From Pseudomonadota bacterium (GTDB lineage Bacteria > Desulfobacterota > Desulfovibrionia > Desulfovibrionales > Desulfovibrionaceae): a stretch of 56,366 nt of DNA. Below, in pieces: positions 11,099-19,303 of this stretch; position 1 is the first letter of the stretch, and the number at the start of each line of letters is the position of its first letter. A program made the translations under genes and the position numbers. The notes beneath the pieces are model-generated. The model was not told the DNA's origin, did no database searches, and saw only the letters and a program-made list of their open reading frames with translations. The stretch spans positions 1 to 56,366 of the forward strand of contig JAEWPX010000091.1 of the NCBI GenBank assembly GCA_023399375.1, in the 5' to 3' direction.

Positions 11099-12616
11099 TC
11101 AGGGAACGTCGATGCCGAGTTTGCGGTATTCGTTGAGCTTGTTGCGCAAGGTGCGCACGGAAATGCCGAGCAGCTGGGCCGCCTGTGTGCGATTGCCCTC
11201 GGTGCGGTCCAGGCTTTTGATGATCATGTGGCGTTCCATGACGTCGAGCGGCACCACCTCGCCCGTGCCCGGCGCGCCCTCGGCCGCGAAGAGCCGGGCC
11301 GCCGCCGCGTGGTCGAAGGCGTCCCCGGCCGCATCCTCGCCGGCGGCGTCCTCGGCGTTCGCGGCGGCCCCGGCGTCGGGGGCTGCGGCCGCTTCTTCGA
11401 CGGCCTCCCCCTGCCAGCCCTCGCCGTCGAGGAGGAAATGGGACTTGCGGATGGGCCCGGAACCGGCCAGGAGCACGGCGCGCTCCATGAGGTTTTGCAG
11501 CTCGCGCACGTTGCCCGGCCAGTCGTAGCCGAGCAGCCACTCCCGGGCGTCGGCGGCGAAGGACAGGCGCGGCAGGTTGTAGGCCTTTCGGTACTTTTCG
11601 ACGAAAAAGAGCGCCAGGCGCGGCACGTCCTCGCCGCGTTCGCGCAGCGGCGGGAGCTTGAGGGGGATGACGTTGAGGCGGTAGTAGAGATCCTGCCGGA
11701 ATTTGCCCTCGGCCACGGCGTCTTCCATGCGGCGGTTGGTGGTGGCGAGCACGCGCACGTCCACGTGCACCGTTTCGGTGCCGCCCACACGGTCGAATTC
11801 GCTTTCCTGGAGCACGCGCAGGAGCTTGGCCTGCAGTCCCAGGTCCATCTCGGAAATTTCGTCGAGCAGGAGCGTGCCGCCCGAGGCCAGCTCGAACTTG
11901 CCGAGCTTGCGCGCAATGGCCCCGGTGAACGCGCCTTTTTCGTGGCCGAAGAGTTCGGATTCGAGCAGGTGCTCCGGCAGCGCGGCGCAGTTGATGGCCA
12001 CGAACGGCCCGTCGGCCCGGTCGGAGCAGGCGTGGAGATAGCGGGCGAACATTTCCTTGCCCGTGCCGGACTCGCCGGAAATCAGCACCGTGGCCTTGGA
12101 CCGGGCCACCTGCTTGGCCAGACCGAGCACGCGGCGAATGAGCGGGTGTTCGCCGACGATGGCGAAGCCCTTGCCGGCGGCGTCGCCGGTCTGGCCGACG
12201 TCCGGCGCGGCGTGCGACGCGCCTTGGGCGGGCCCCGGGGCGGCGGCAGGCGGCGCGGTCGGCTCCCCACCCGGCACCACGGCCAGGATCTTCTCCCAGG
12301 TCAGCGGCTCGAGCCAGTAGTCCTTGGCCCCGAGCTCCAGGCACCGGGCCGCCTCGGCGGCGGTCCCCCGGTCCGTGAAAACGATCACCGGCGGAAAGCC
12401 GGGTTCTTTCTGCGCTTCGCCAAGCAGGGCCTCGGCCGTGTAGACGCCGATCTTGGCTTGGGAAAAGATCAGGCAGGGAGGGGATTTGCGGATGGCGGCC
12501 AGGGCGGCGGGCAGGGAATCGACGATGCCGACGGCAAGCCCTGCGTCCTTGAAGAACGGGAAGAATGTGGTCACCGCCTGGGCCGGGGCGACAAAAAGAA
12601 TCGTCTTTTCCGCCAT
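11099..12616 (-). CDS. Sigma-54-dependent activator with degenerate receiver domain
   Basis: A 505-aa bacterial enhancer-binding protein. Residues 1-115 have the length and strand pattern of a receiver, but the acidic pair is replaced (LFVAPAQAV), the phospho-acceptor region reads CLIFSQAK with no Asp, and the usual Lys is Glu103. The AAA+ domain is intact: Walker A GESGTGKE (181-188), GAFTGA (228-233) for sigma-54 contact, Walker B LLLDEI, and the arginine-finger region. An Ala/Pro-rich stretch (about 395-440) precedes a Fis-type helix-turn-helix (NRTQAAQLLGISVRTLRNKL). It should activate sigma-54 promoters, probably without phosphorylation, as in FleQ/FlrA-like regulators. It is embedded in a polysaccharide operon, so local or autoregulation is plausible. 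Confidence 0.93.
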   Translation of the reverse strand: MAEKTILFVAPAQAVTTFFPFFKDAGLAVGIVDSLPAALAAIRKSPPCLIFSQAKIGVYTAEALLGEAQKEPGFPPVIVFTDRGTAAEAARCLELGAKDYWLEPLTWEKILAVVPGGEPTAPPAAAPGPAQGASHAAPDVGQTGDAAGKGFAIVGEHPLIRRVLGLAKQVARSKATVLISGESGTGKEMFARYLHACSDRADGPFVAINCAALPEHLLESELFGHEKGAFTGAIARKLGKFELASGGTLLLDEISEMDLGLQAKLLRVLQESEFDRVGGTETVHVDVRVLATTNRRMEDAVAEGKFRQDLYYRLNVIPLKLPPLRERGEDVPRLALFFVEKYRKAYNLPRLSFAADAREWLLGYDWPGNVRELQNLMERAVLLAGSGPIRKSHFLLDGEGWQGEAVEEAAAAPDAGAAANAEDAAGEDAAGDAFDHAAAARLFAAEGAPGTGEVVPLDVMERHMIIKSLDRTEGNRTQAAQLLGISVRTLRNKLNEYRKLGIDVP

Positions 12617-12693
12617 CGGCGACCTATTAGCCCCAAGTCAAACGGTTTTCAATCAATTACGAACCGTTTCCTCCATAATGTCGCAATCGGCCG

Positions 12694-13860
12694 TCAGACG
12701 AGCCCGCACTCCCGTAAAAGCCCCGTGAGCACCTTGTCGCTGTCGAAGTAGTCCCCGGCGATCTCCCGGGCGACCCGGCCGGCGCGTTCGGGGTCGGCTT
12801 CGGCGGCGCGCAAGGCTTCGATGGCTCCTTCGCGCCCCTCGAAGGGGAAAAGCGCCTCGCCCACGGGCAGGTACGCGCCGAATCCGGTGTCCTCCACGAT
12901 CGCCGGTCGGCCTGCGGCCAGGTAGGTGGCGGTGCGGTCGGAGAACCAGCCGCTTTTGAGCACCACGTTCTGGTCCTTGGCGATGGTGAATTCGCCGCGC
13001 GAGCCGCGGATGTAGTCGCGGTAGCGGTCCGGGTCGCGCGAGACGTCCAGGGCGTCGCGCACCTCCCAGCCGGCCGCGGCATAGCGCCAGGCGTCGTCGC
13101 ACATGCCGCTCATGGCCATGCCGAGGGGAATGTCGCGCAGGGTTTCTGCAAGGTCGAGGATGGCCTCGTATTTGACGTTCTTGCGCCAGGAAAGCCGGCG
13201 GCCGCAGACTTCCACGTCGCGGTCCCGGGCCTCCCAGGTGCCGATGGTCGTGTAGCGGTCGCCCCTGCCCTGCCCCACGGGCCAGTGGTCCAGGATCACG
13301 GGCGGCAGCAGCGGCTTCCAGTCCACGTCGGACAGGGGCACCTCGGTCGCGCCGCCGGGCAGGTTGTAGCCGTAGGTGAAGCAGACGTCGTGGCGCCTGT
13401 AGTAGTCGTGGGTCCAGGGATCGCTCGCCACTTTGACCTGGGTGAAGACGGGATCGGTGTCGATGACGGCCTTGACCGGGGCCTGGTAGTACTCTTCCTT
13501 GAGGGGCAACACCCCGGAGACGTTGAGGAAGAAGTCGGCCTCGGCCAAGTGTCGGTCGAGGGTCGCCCGGTCCATGCCGAAGACCGCATTCTCGATTTCG
13601 CTCACATAGGCCCAGCGCCCGCCCAAGCCGGCGCGGCGGAACATCCTGTCCACGATTTCGCGGCCGCGCGCGGAATCGGCCACGGGATAGCCGAGCACGG
13701 GATCGAAGGGATAGGCCCAGTTGGAGGTGTCCTCCAGGAAAACCACGTCATGGCCGAGGCGGGCGAGACCTTCGGCGAAATGCAGCATCATCCACAGCTG
13801 GCCGCCCAGTGGGAAGCCCACGGCGAAGCCGGCCAACACGATGCGAAGCGAACGTTTCAT
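12694..13860 (-). CDS. Glycosyltransferase family protein (GT-B-like)
   Basis: A 388-aa protein that opens MKRSLRIVLAGFAVGFPLGG and has a C-terminal segment (DRTATYLAAGRPAIVEDTGFG) matching the donor-site region of GT-B glycosyltransferases. No signal peptide; presumably acts on the cytoplasmic face of the membrane. The ATG at 13860 is chosen because homologous proteins tend to begin at the first beta strand; a GTG at 13872 in frame is possible. It lies 13 bases after the polysaccharide deacetylase stop and 77 bases before the sigma-54 activator, consistent with one transcript. Sugar and acceptor unknown. Confidence 0.75.
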   Translation of the reverse strand: MKRSLRIVLAGFAVGFPLGGQLWMMLHFAEGLARLGHDVVFLEDTSNWAYPFDPVLGYPVADSARGREIVDRMFRRAGLGGRWAYVSEIENAVFGMDRATLDRHLAEADFFLNVSGVLPLKEEYYQAPVKAVIDTDPVFTQVKVASDPWTHDYYRRHDVCFTYGYNLPGGATEVPLSDVDWKPLLPPVILDHWPVGQGRGDRYTTIGTWEARDRDVEVCGRRLSWRKNVKYEAILDLAETLRDIPLGMAMSGMCDDAWRYAAAGWEVRDALDVSRDPDRYRDYIRGSRGEFTIAKDQNVVLKSGWFSDRTATYLAAGRPAIVEDTGFGAYLPVGEALFPFEGREGAIEALRAAEADPERAGRVAREIAGDYFDSDKVLTGLLRECGLV

Positions 13861-13873
13861 GCTCCCCGCCACT

Positions 13874-14869
13874 CTACTTTCCCGGCGCGGTCTGGTCGCC
13901 GAACCACAGTTTCGCGCCTTGGGCCACGGTCACCACGGGAACGGCCTTTTGCTTGAGAAAGGCCGCGAGCTGGGCCAGCTTGGCCGCGTCCCAGGGTTCC
14001 CAGCCGAGGTCCGAGCCGACGCCGTGCAGGCAAAAGACGACCCAGGCGTTCTCGCGGATGGCGTGCTCCTTGACCAGGCCGATGATGGACTCGGCGGGAT
14101 CGTTGGTATGGACCACGTAGCGTTTGATCCAGTAGCGGTCGGTCGAACCCTTGCGGTTGCAGTCGTCGCCGCCGTCGGCGACCTGGCTGTAGAAACGCCG
14201 CGACAAGGCGCTCATCTCCGGCGTCCAATAGTTGTGCGGCGTGATGTAGGTGCTCACATGAAAGCCCATGCCCTCGAGCACGTTCCTGGATTCCTCCAGT
14301 TCGCGCTCGTAGGAGACGGCCCGGATCTGCTGCTTCTCCGCGCTCTCCGGGTCGAAGGGATGGACCGTGACCTCTCCGATGAGCTCGTCGAAGTAGTAGC
14401 TGCCCGGCTCGCCCTTCACGAGCTTGACGCTGGAGCGTTCCTGGAGCAGGCGGCCGTTTTCCACCAGTCCCCCGAGCTCCTCGTACTTGTACTTCGCGTC
14501 GTACAACCCGCGTTGCCCGTTGACCGGACGCAACAGCAGGCACTTTTCTTCGGCAAGGAACTTCGGAATATCGATGGGACGTTTATGCGTCAGACTGTGC
14601 GACGCGACTTCCCAACCGGCCTTTTGCAGTTGCCGTATCTGGTTTGCGTCCATGAAGTCCTGATCGCCCGTATCCACGCGTCCGGCAATGATGCCCACGG
14701 TGGCCGGCAAGCCCAGATTGGACAATACCGGGAATGCATATTGATAAACGCTCTCAAGGCCGTCATCAAAAACCAGTGAAACCATGCCGGCATAGGCTGC
14801 GGCGCTCATTGCACCAAACAAAATAACAAATATGAAAACAATGATGCGGGCAAAGCGGGGGTTTTTCAT
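13874..14869 (-). CDS. Exported polysaccharide deacetylase (NodB-type)
   Basis: A 331-aa protein with an N-terminal signal or anchor (MKNPRFARIIVFIFVILFG) followed directly by the carbohydrate esterase 4 core. NodB motif 1 is SLVFDDG (two Asp) and motif 2 is SHSLTH (His-x3-His, zinc site). A late VVFCLHGVGSD stretch fits the end of the catalytic barrel. Expected to remove acetyl groups from a surface polysaccharide in the periplasm. The ATG at 14869 has a GGGATG ribosome site and opens the signal peptide; longer frames upstream lack support. It heads the minus-strand operon and has a candidate promoter and palindromic operator at 14903-14944. Confidence 0.88.
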   Translation of the reverse strand: MKNPRFARIIVFIFVILFGAMSAAAYAGMVSLVFDDGLESVYQYAFPVLSNLGLPATVGIIAGRVDTGDQDFMDANQIRQLQKAGWEVASHSLTHKRPIDIPKFLAEEKCLLLRPVNGQRGLYDAKYKYEELGGLVENGRLLQERSSVKLVKGEPGSYYFDELIGEVTVHPFDPESAEKQQIRAVSYERELEESRNVLEGMGFHVSTYITPHNYWTPEMSALSRRFYSQVADGGDDCNRKGSTDRYWIKRYVVHTNDPAESIIGLVKEHAIRENAWVVFCLHGVGSDLGWEPWDAAKLAQLAAFLKQKAVPVVTVAQGAKLWFGDQTAPGK

Positions 14870-14902
14870 GGCACATCCCAAACGCGGTAGAGCTGCAACG
14901 TG

Positions 14903-14944
14903 ACAAAAGCTTTTGTATACTAGGTGAAAAAAGCCAAAAGTCAA
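14903..14944 (-). promoter_or_regulatory. Promoter with perfect 14-nt palindrome upstream of the deacetylase operon
   Basis: On the minus strand, TTGACT (14939-14944, five of six to the -35 consensus) is followed after 16 bases by TAGTAT (14917-14922). Immediately downstream lies ACAAAAGCTTTTGT (14903-14916), a perfect palindrome placed where transcription would start, as expected for a repressor operator. The stretch is strikingly AT-rich for this genome. The remainder of the divergent gap up to 15123 shows no other gene. Confidence 0.55.
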
Positions 14945-15123
14945 TGGAGGCTCCTTGTCGCGGCCGTCACGTCCGGGCGCATGCGCCCGGCTGTGAGGCC
15001 GGCGCGCCGTCCGGCCGGAGCGGCCCTGCGGGTCACGCTTTGACGGGGGGGAAAAAACTGGTATGTGGCGCTTGCCGTCCGGGGGCACGTTCCCCGGCGG
15101 GTTCCTTCGTTCACGGAGTTCCC

Positions 15124-15579
15124 ATGCGTCACCGTTTTCCCCCATCCTGCGTCCTGTGCCTCGCCCTGCTCGCGGCGTTCGCCACCCAGGCGCAAGGCGC
15201 AGCCAAACACTTCCGCATTTCCTACGAGCATTTCAACGCCTGCGCCTCCAAGGCCGCAGACCTTTATTTCAAGACCAACCAGGCCGGCGAGAAGAACATC
15301 CTCTCCCACCTGACCGCCATCTCCGCGATCTACGCCGAAAAAGCGTACGTGGTCATGAACATCGTCGACATCTTCGAGCACATGGCCGCCAAACGCGACC
15401 GCGCCTACGTCAAGGACCGCCTGGCCGAAGTCAAGCGCGAGACCCTGGCCGGCGTGCCCCAGGACGTCAAACTGCTGGCCGATCTTGTGGAAAATCATGA
15501 GAACCAGGAGATTCGGGATCTCGGCAATCAGGTGGTCAACGAAATACGGGTGTTCGAGCGCAACACCGACAACTTGTAG
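15124..15579 (+). CDS. Small secreted protein of unknown function
   Basis: A 151-aa protein with a clear signal peptide (hydrophobic CVLCLALLAAFATQAQGA, likely cleaved near residue 26). The mature part is helical and charged (NILSHLTAISAIYAEKAYVV, MAAKRDRAYVKDRLAEVKRE) with no catalytic motif I recognise and one Cys near its start. Start at the ATG that opens the signal peptide. It is divergent from the polysaccharide deacetylase and convergent with the O-antigen-ligase-like gene, 9 bases away. Probably a periplasmic helical protein; no function can be assigned. Confidence 0.75.
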   Translation: MRHRFPPSCVLCLALLAAFATQAQGAAKHFRISYEHFNACASKAADLYFKTNQAGEKNILSHLTAISAIYAEKAYVVMNIVDIFEHMAAKRDRAYVKDRLAEVKRETLAGVPQDVKLLADLVENHENQEIRDLGNQVVNEIRVFERNTDNL

Positions 15580-15588
15580 CGTCCGCCG

Positions 15589-17568
15589 TCACGGCGCGAC
15601 GCCGACCGACAGGCCGAGTCGCCTCGGGTCGGGAGCGCCCGTGACCGCTTGCGGCAGATACGTCCGGTCGGGGAAAAGGTAAAGAGGTTTGCCGCGGCCG
15701 TCCCCGCCCGGGGGGAGCATCACGCGCAGGCGCTGCGGCCGGGCGTCCAAGCGCGCCGTGCCGACGAGCCCCGCATCGGAATAGACCGCAACCGACGCCG
15801 GTTTCGGCGCGGCCAAGGACAGCGTCACGGCGTCGGTCCCCGGCGCGACGAGCAGCGCCCCGGCCCCGGCGCTCCAGCGAAAAAGCCGTCCGTCCGCCCC
15901 GGCTTCCGCCGGATAAAATCCCTCGAAGACCAGCTCCTGCCCGGCCGGCCGCCAGTCGGCGAGATCAAGCCGCGCCGCCGTGGCGCGAAGTCCCGCGTCC
16001 ATGGCGTAGGAGGCCGCGCCCGCCGCGACGAGCGCCCAGGCGGCAAGGCCGACCAGCCGCGCCGCCCGCGCCCCCCGCACGTCCGCCTGCGCCTCCAGGG
16101 CCATGGCCCGCGCCAGCGGCACGAACAGCAGAAACCACACCGCCGGCACGTAGAACATCTCCTGAAAGACCGCATAGAGATGGAAGGCGATCAGGGACAG
16201 GAGCATGGCCGCGTCGGCCAGGCTGCCGCAGGCCCGCGCCCGCCGCCAGAGCAGACCCCCCGCCCGCCCGACCAGGGCCAGCCACAGGCACAGCCCCGCC
16301 GCGCCGAGGCCCGAGGCGAGCTGCACGTACATGTTGTGGGAGGTTTCGAACACCTCCGCCTTGGGGTCGCCGAAGCGGTGCAACCACGCGCCCGGCGTGG
16401 CGAGCAGCACCGGATAGTGCCTGGCGTAGGTCTCGAAACCCATGCCGAAAAGCGGCCGCTCGGCCGCGATGCAAAGCCCGGCCCGAAACAGGCCCGGCCG
16501 CGGCGATTCGGTGAAATTGTCCACCCGCTCGGCGAGCAGCGCGTTGATCGGGCGGCTGATGGCGGCCAACTCCTTGCCCGAGGCCCAGAAGGAGACGCCA
16601 AGGAACAACACCCCGGCCGCGACAAGGGTGGGCAGATGGCCGTAGGGCCGCGAGAACCGGGCCAGGGGGCCGGGCCGGAAATAGAGCCAGGCCGCGGCGG
16701 CGAAGGTCAGGGCCCCGACGATCCAGCCGGCGCGCGCGAGCGTCAGCACCAGGGCCGCGCCGACAAGGACCAGGGCGGCGCCGGCCACGACGCGGTGGCG
16801 CGCGCCGTCGCGCCGGGACAGCGGCAAGAGCAGATACGGCGCGGCGATGGAGGCGTATTCGGCGAACCAGCCGGGATTGGCGAAAAGCGACGTGAAGCGG
16901 TAGTGCAGCAGGTAATGGTCGCCCTGGAAATGCTCGTAGAGGCCGAAGGCGACGGCCGTCAGCAGGCCGCCGGCCAGCCCTCGCAGGAGGATGGCGAATT
17001 TCCCGGACAACTCCAGGCGGGCGAGCTCCCTGGCGAACACGGCGAACACGGCCAGCCGCCAGGCGCAGGCCAGGCTATAGGCCGGGGCGTCGGCCGGGGA
17101 AAAGGCCATGGCCGCGAAAAAGGCCCGCGGCCCGAAAAGGCGCAGTTCGGCGAAAAAGCGGTCCCAGGGCAAAAGCCAGGTCGAGGCCAGAGCCAGCGCG
17201 ACCAAGGCGGCGAGCAGCACGCCGGCAAGTCCCGCGCCCTCGTCCCCGTCGCGGCCGGCATTGCGCCATGAAAGGGCCAGCGCCGCGCCGTCGACGACCA
17301 GTCCGAAGACCACGGCCGGATAGACGTAGGCCTGCGCGCCGAAAAGAAAGAGGGTAAATCCGAGCAGGGAGAGGCCCAGGCGCAGTCCGCGCCGGGAAAA
17401 GGCCATGGCGGCGCAGCCCGCCGCGACCAGGACGACGAGCGTCGCCGCGGCGCGGCCCGCCGGGACCAGGGCGGCGGCGGTGAGCAGAAAATGGCCGCCG
17501 GCGAGGGCCACGCCGGCCAGGGTCGCCGCGCGGGCGGGCAAGGCGGCGAAACGGGAGCACGCGGCCAC
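15589..17568 (-). CDS. O-antigen ligase / Wzy-like polytopic membrane protein
   Basis: A 659-aa inner-membrane protein with at least ten hydrophobic segments up to about residue 520 and a soluble C-terminal domain. The Wzy_C/WaaL-type signature is visible as TSHNMYVQLASGLGAAGLC, with the conserved His in a periplasmic loop and AGLCIAAERPLFGMGFETY before it. Family members polymerise O-units, ligate glycans to lipid A, or transfer glycans to pilins (PglL/TfpO type); these cannot be separated by sequence alone. Start is a GTG; no ATG is available nearby. It is the last gene of the minus-strand group beginning with the MlaF-like ATPase, 9 bases after a protein with a pseudopilin-like C-terminus, which makes a protein-glycosylation role possible. 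Confidence 0.82.
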   Translation of the reverse strand: MAACSRFAALPARAATLAGVALAGGHFLLTAAALVPAGRAAATLVVLVAAGCAAMAFSRRGLRLGLSLLGFTLFLFGAQAYVYPAVVFGLVVDGAALALSWRNAGRDGDEGAGLAGVLLAALVALALASTWLLPWDRFFAELRLFGPRAFFAAMAFSPADAPAYSLACAWRLAVFAVFARELARLELSGKFAILLRGLAGGLLTAVAFGLYEHFQGDHYLLHYRFTSLFANPGWFAEYASIAAPYLLLPLSRRDGARHRVVAGAALVLVGAALVLTLARAGWIVGALTFAAAAWLYFRPGPLARFSRPYGHLPTLVAAGVLFLGVSFWASGKELAAISRPINALLAERVDNFTESPRPGLFRAGLCIAAERPLFGMGFETYARHYPVLLATPGAWLHRFGDPKAEVFETSHNMYVQLASGLGAAGLCLWLALVGRAGGLLWRRARACGSLADAAMLLSLIAFHLYAVFQEMFYVPAVWFLLFVPLARAMALEAQADVRGARAARLVGLAAWALVAAGAASYAMDAGLRATAARLDLADWRPAGQELVFEGFYPAEAGADGRLFRWSAGAGALLVAPGTDAVTLSLAAPKPASVAVYSDAGLVGTARLDARPQRLRVMLPPGGDGRGKPLYLFPDRTYLPQAVTGAPDPRRLGLSVGVAP

Positions 17569-17577
17569 GGCTGCGCC

Positions 17578-18510
17578 CTACCGCTTCCTGCCGGCCTGGG
17601 GCACGGCGACCGTGATGTCGTCGCCGTCGCCGGCAAGGCCGTTTTGCCCGGCAGAGGTCACGGTGTCCTGCACGAAGGGCAAGTCCGGCGATTCGCCCTC
17701 GTTCTCATTGAGCAGATACGGCGAGCCCCAGGGATCGCGGGCGAGCTTGGCAAGCTCTTCCGGGGAGGCCCCGGCGGCCGCGCCGAGGCGCGCAAGCGCC
17801 GCATCCCACTGACGCACGCAGACGTCGCCGGCCGGGGCGTTTCGCAAGTCGTAGCCGTCGCAGCCGCAGCGCGAGCAGTTGCTGCCCGTGATCTCCCACA
17901 GCATGCGGCCGCTCGCGGTCTTGGCCCGGTAGGCGAGCCTGGAGATCCGGGCGAGCGACGCAGCGGCGTCTTCCCGCTGCATGAGCACGGCCACATGCGC
18001 GGCATGTTCACGCTGCTTGCGGGCGAGGGTTTCACCGAAAAGCATACTCCCGGCGACGAGGACGAGGAGCACGACCAGGACGAGCCGGGCCCGGGAGACG
18101 GCGACGGCGGCGAAGCGGTCCTCGGCCGTGGCCCACTTCCCGGCCTTTTTCGCGGCAAGGGCCCGGCGCAGGCGCGCGAGCCTTTTTTCGACGCGACCGG
18201 CGAAGGCGGCCAGGGCGGCGGCATCGGGAAGCGGCCCAAGCTTGCCGCGGTCCTCGGCCAGGGGAGGCTCCGCGCTCCAGTCGAGCGCTGCGGCCACGGC
18301 GTCGCCGTCCTCCGCGGCCAGGGAGGCGAGCAACGCGGCGTCGCGGGCGTCGCCGGCGTCGAGGAGCGCGTAGAGGCCGTCCAAACGGTTTTCAAGGCGT
18401 GCAAGGCCCTGCGCCGCGCGCCGGGCTCCCGCGCATGCCCCGGCCTCGGCGGCGCGGGCTGCCGGCCGGCGCTGGCCGGGCATGAAAAGCGCGAAAAAAT
18501 CGAAGCGCAT
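17578..18510 (-). CDS. Single-pass membrane protein with pseudopilin-like C-terminal domain
   Basis: A 310-aa protein. Residues 1-138 are Ala/Arg-rich helical cytoplasmic sequence. One transmembrane helix lies at about 142-158 (RLVLVVLLVLVAGSMLFG). The periplasmic part carries four clustered Cys (212, 215, 217, 231) and ends with DPWGSPYLLNE and TSAGQNGLAGDGDDI. Those two segments resemble the C-terminal calcium-loop region of type II secretion major pseudopilin GspG. There is no prepilin peptidase motif at the N-terminus and no T2SS gene nearby. The ATG abuts the stop of the acetolactate decarboxylase gene. Function unknown; the resemblance is by eye. Confidence 0.7.
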   Translation of the reverse strand: MRFDFFALFMPGQRRPAARAAEAGACAGARRAAQGLARLENRLDGLYALLDAGDARDAALLASLAAEDGDAVAAALDWSAEPPLAEDRGKLGPLPDAAALAAFAGRVEKRLARLRRALAAKKAGKWATAEDRFAAVAVSRARLVLVVLLVLVAGSMLFGETLARKQREHAAHVAVLMQREDAAASLARISRLAYRAKTASGRMLWEITGSNCSRCGCDGYDLRNAPAGDVCVRQWDAALARLGAAAGASPEELAKLARDPWGSPYLLNENEGESPDLPFVQDTVTSAGQNGLAGDGDDITVAVPQAGRKR

Positions 18511-19272
18511 CTATTCCGTTCCGGCGGCCGGGCGCGGTCCGTCCATGCGCGGCGTGGGGCCGGCGGGAAAGACGACGCGCAGGTCCGTGACCTGTTCGCC
18601 GCGGGCTTTCGCCACGGCGACGGTCGCGGCCAGCACATGGCCGCCGCGCGTGCGGTCGGTGGTCAAGAAATGGAAGTGCCAGCCCACGGGGGACAGCGCC
18701 GAGACGTTCGGCGGCGTGTAGACGCCGATCATGGTCCCGGCCGTATCCTGCATGGGGAATTCGGCTTGCGCCTTGCAGGCCGTGGCCAGGGGCGGCCAGG
18801 GCTTTTGCTGGGCCGGCACGCTGCGGGTCCGTATGCTCGTAAAAAGCCCGTCCACGCGCACGACGTAAAACCGCGTCGGATCGGGCAGACGCCCCGCGAG
18901 CGCCGCGCCGAGGCCGGCGAGGTCCAGGCCGTCCAGGCGGCCGAGATCGAGGGCGTCGGCGCAGTGCGTCACCTGGGCGAACGGGGTCTTTCGCGACGGC
19001 GCGACGGGATAGACCCTGCCGTCGGTCTTCACCTGGTAGAAACGGCCATCCAGGGCGACCATTTCGCCGTCGAGGTCGGTGAAGGTGCCCAGGCCGCAGT
19101 CGCCGTGGCGGGCGAGCGTGGCGAAGGTCTCCCGGCCGGTGTAGTCCCCGGCGAGCAGGGCTTCGATGGTTCCGACCTGATAGAGTTCCCCGGCCAGGGC
19201 GGAAGCGGCGGCCAGGACGACGAAAAAGACGGCTCCTAACGCCGCCCGGGCGGTCCGTGCGATGCGCGGCAT
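18511..19272 (-). CDS. budA: Exported alpha-acetolactate decarboxylase
   Basis: A 253-aa protein converting 2-acetolactate to acetoin plus CO2. A signal peptide (about 1-28, ending ASALAG) precedes the family core. GTFTDLDGEMVALDGRFYQ (62-80) is the family hallmark and Glu70 fits the active-site Glu; the zinc ligands are His199, His201 and His212 in GWHFHFLTTDRTRGGH. The gene has a strong ribosome site (GGAGG) upstream of the ATG at 19272. Export is known for some members of this family, where it may handle diffusible acetolactate, but no acetolactate synthase is in view. It sits between an MlaF-like ATPase (31-base gap) and the pseudopilin-like protein (zero gap), an unexpected operon context. 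Confidence 0.9.
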   Translation of the reverse strand: MPRIARTARAALGAVFFVVLAAASALAGELYQVGTIEALLAGDYTGRETFATLARHGDCGLGTFTDLDGEMVALDGRFYQVKTDGRVYPVAPSRKTPFAQVTHCADALDLGRLDGLDLAGLGAALAGRLPDPTRFYVVRVDGLFTSIRTRSVPAQQKPWPPLATACKAQAEFPMQDTAGTMIGVYTPPNVSALSPVGWHFHFLTTDRTRGGHVLAATVAVAKARGEQVTDLRVVFPAGPTPRMDGPRPAAGTE

Positions 19273-19303
19273 GCTGCGTGCCTCCTTTCCCGGCGGGAAA
19301 TGC

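Noticed and set aside
10238..12751. 837-codon plus-strand frame across the glycosyltransferase and sigma-54 activator genes
   Set aside because: It lies opposite two genes with intact motifs; its composition is that of a reverse-complement shadow.
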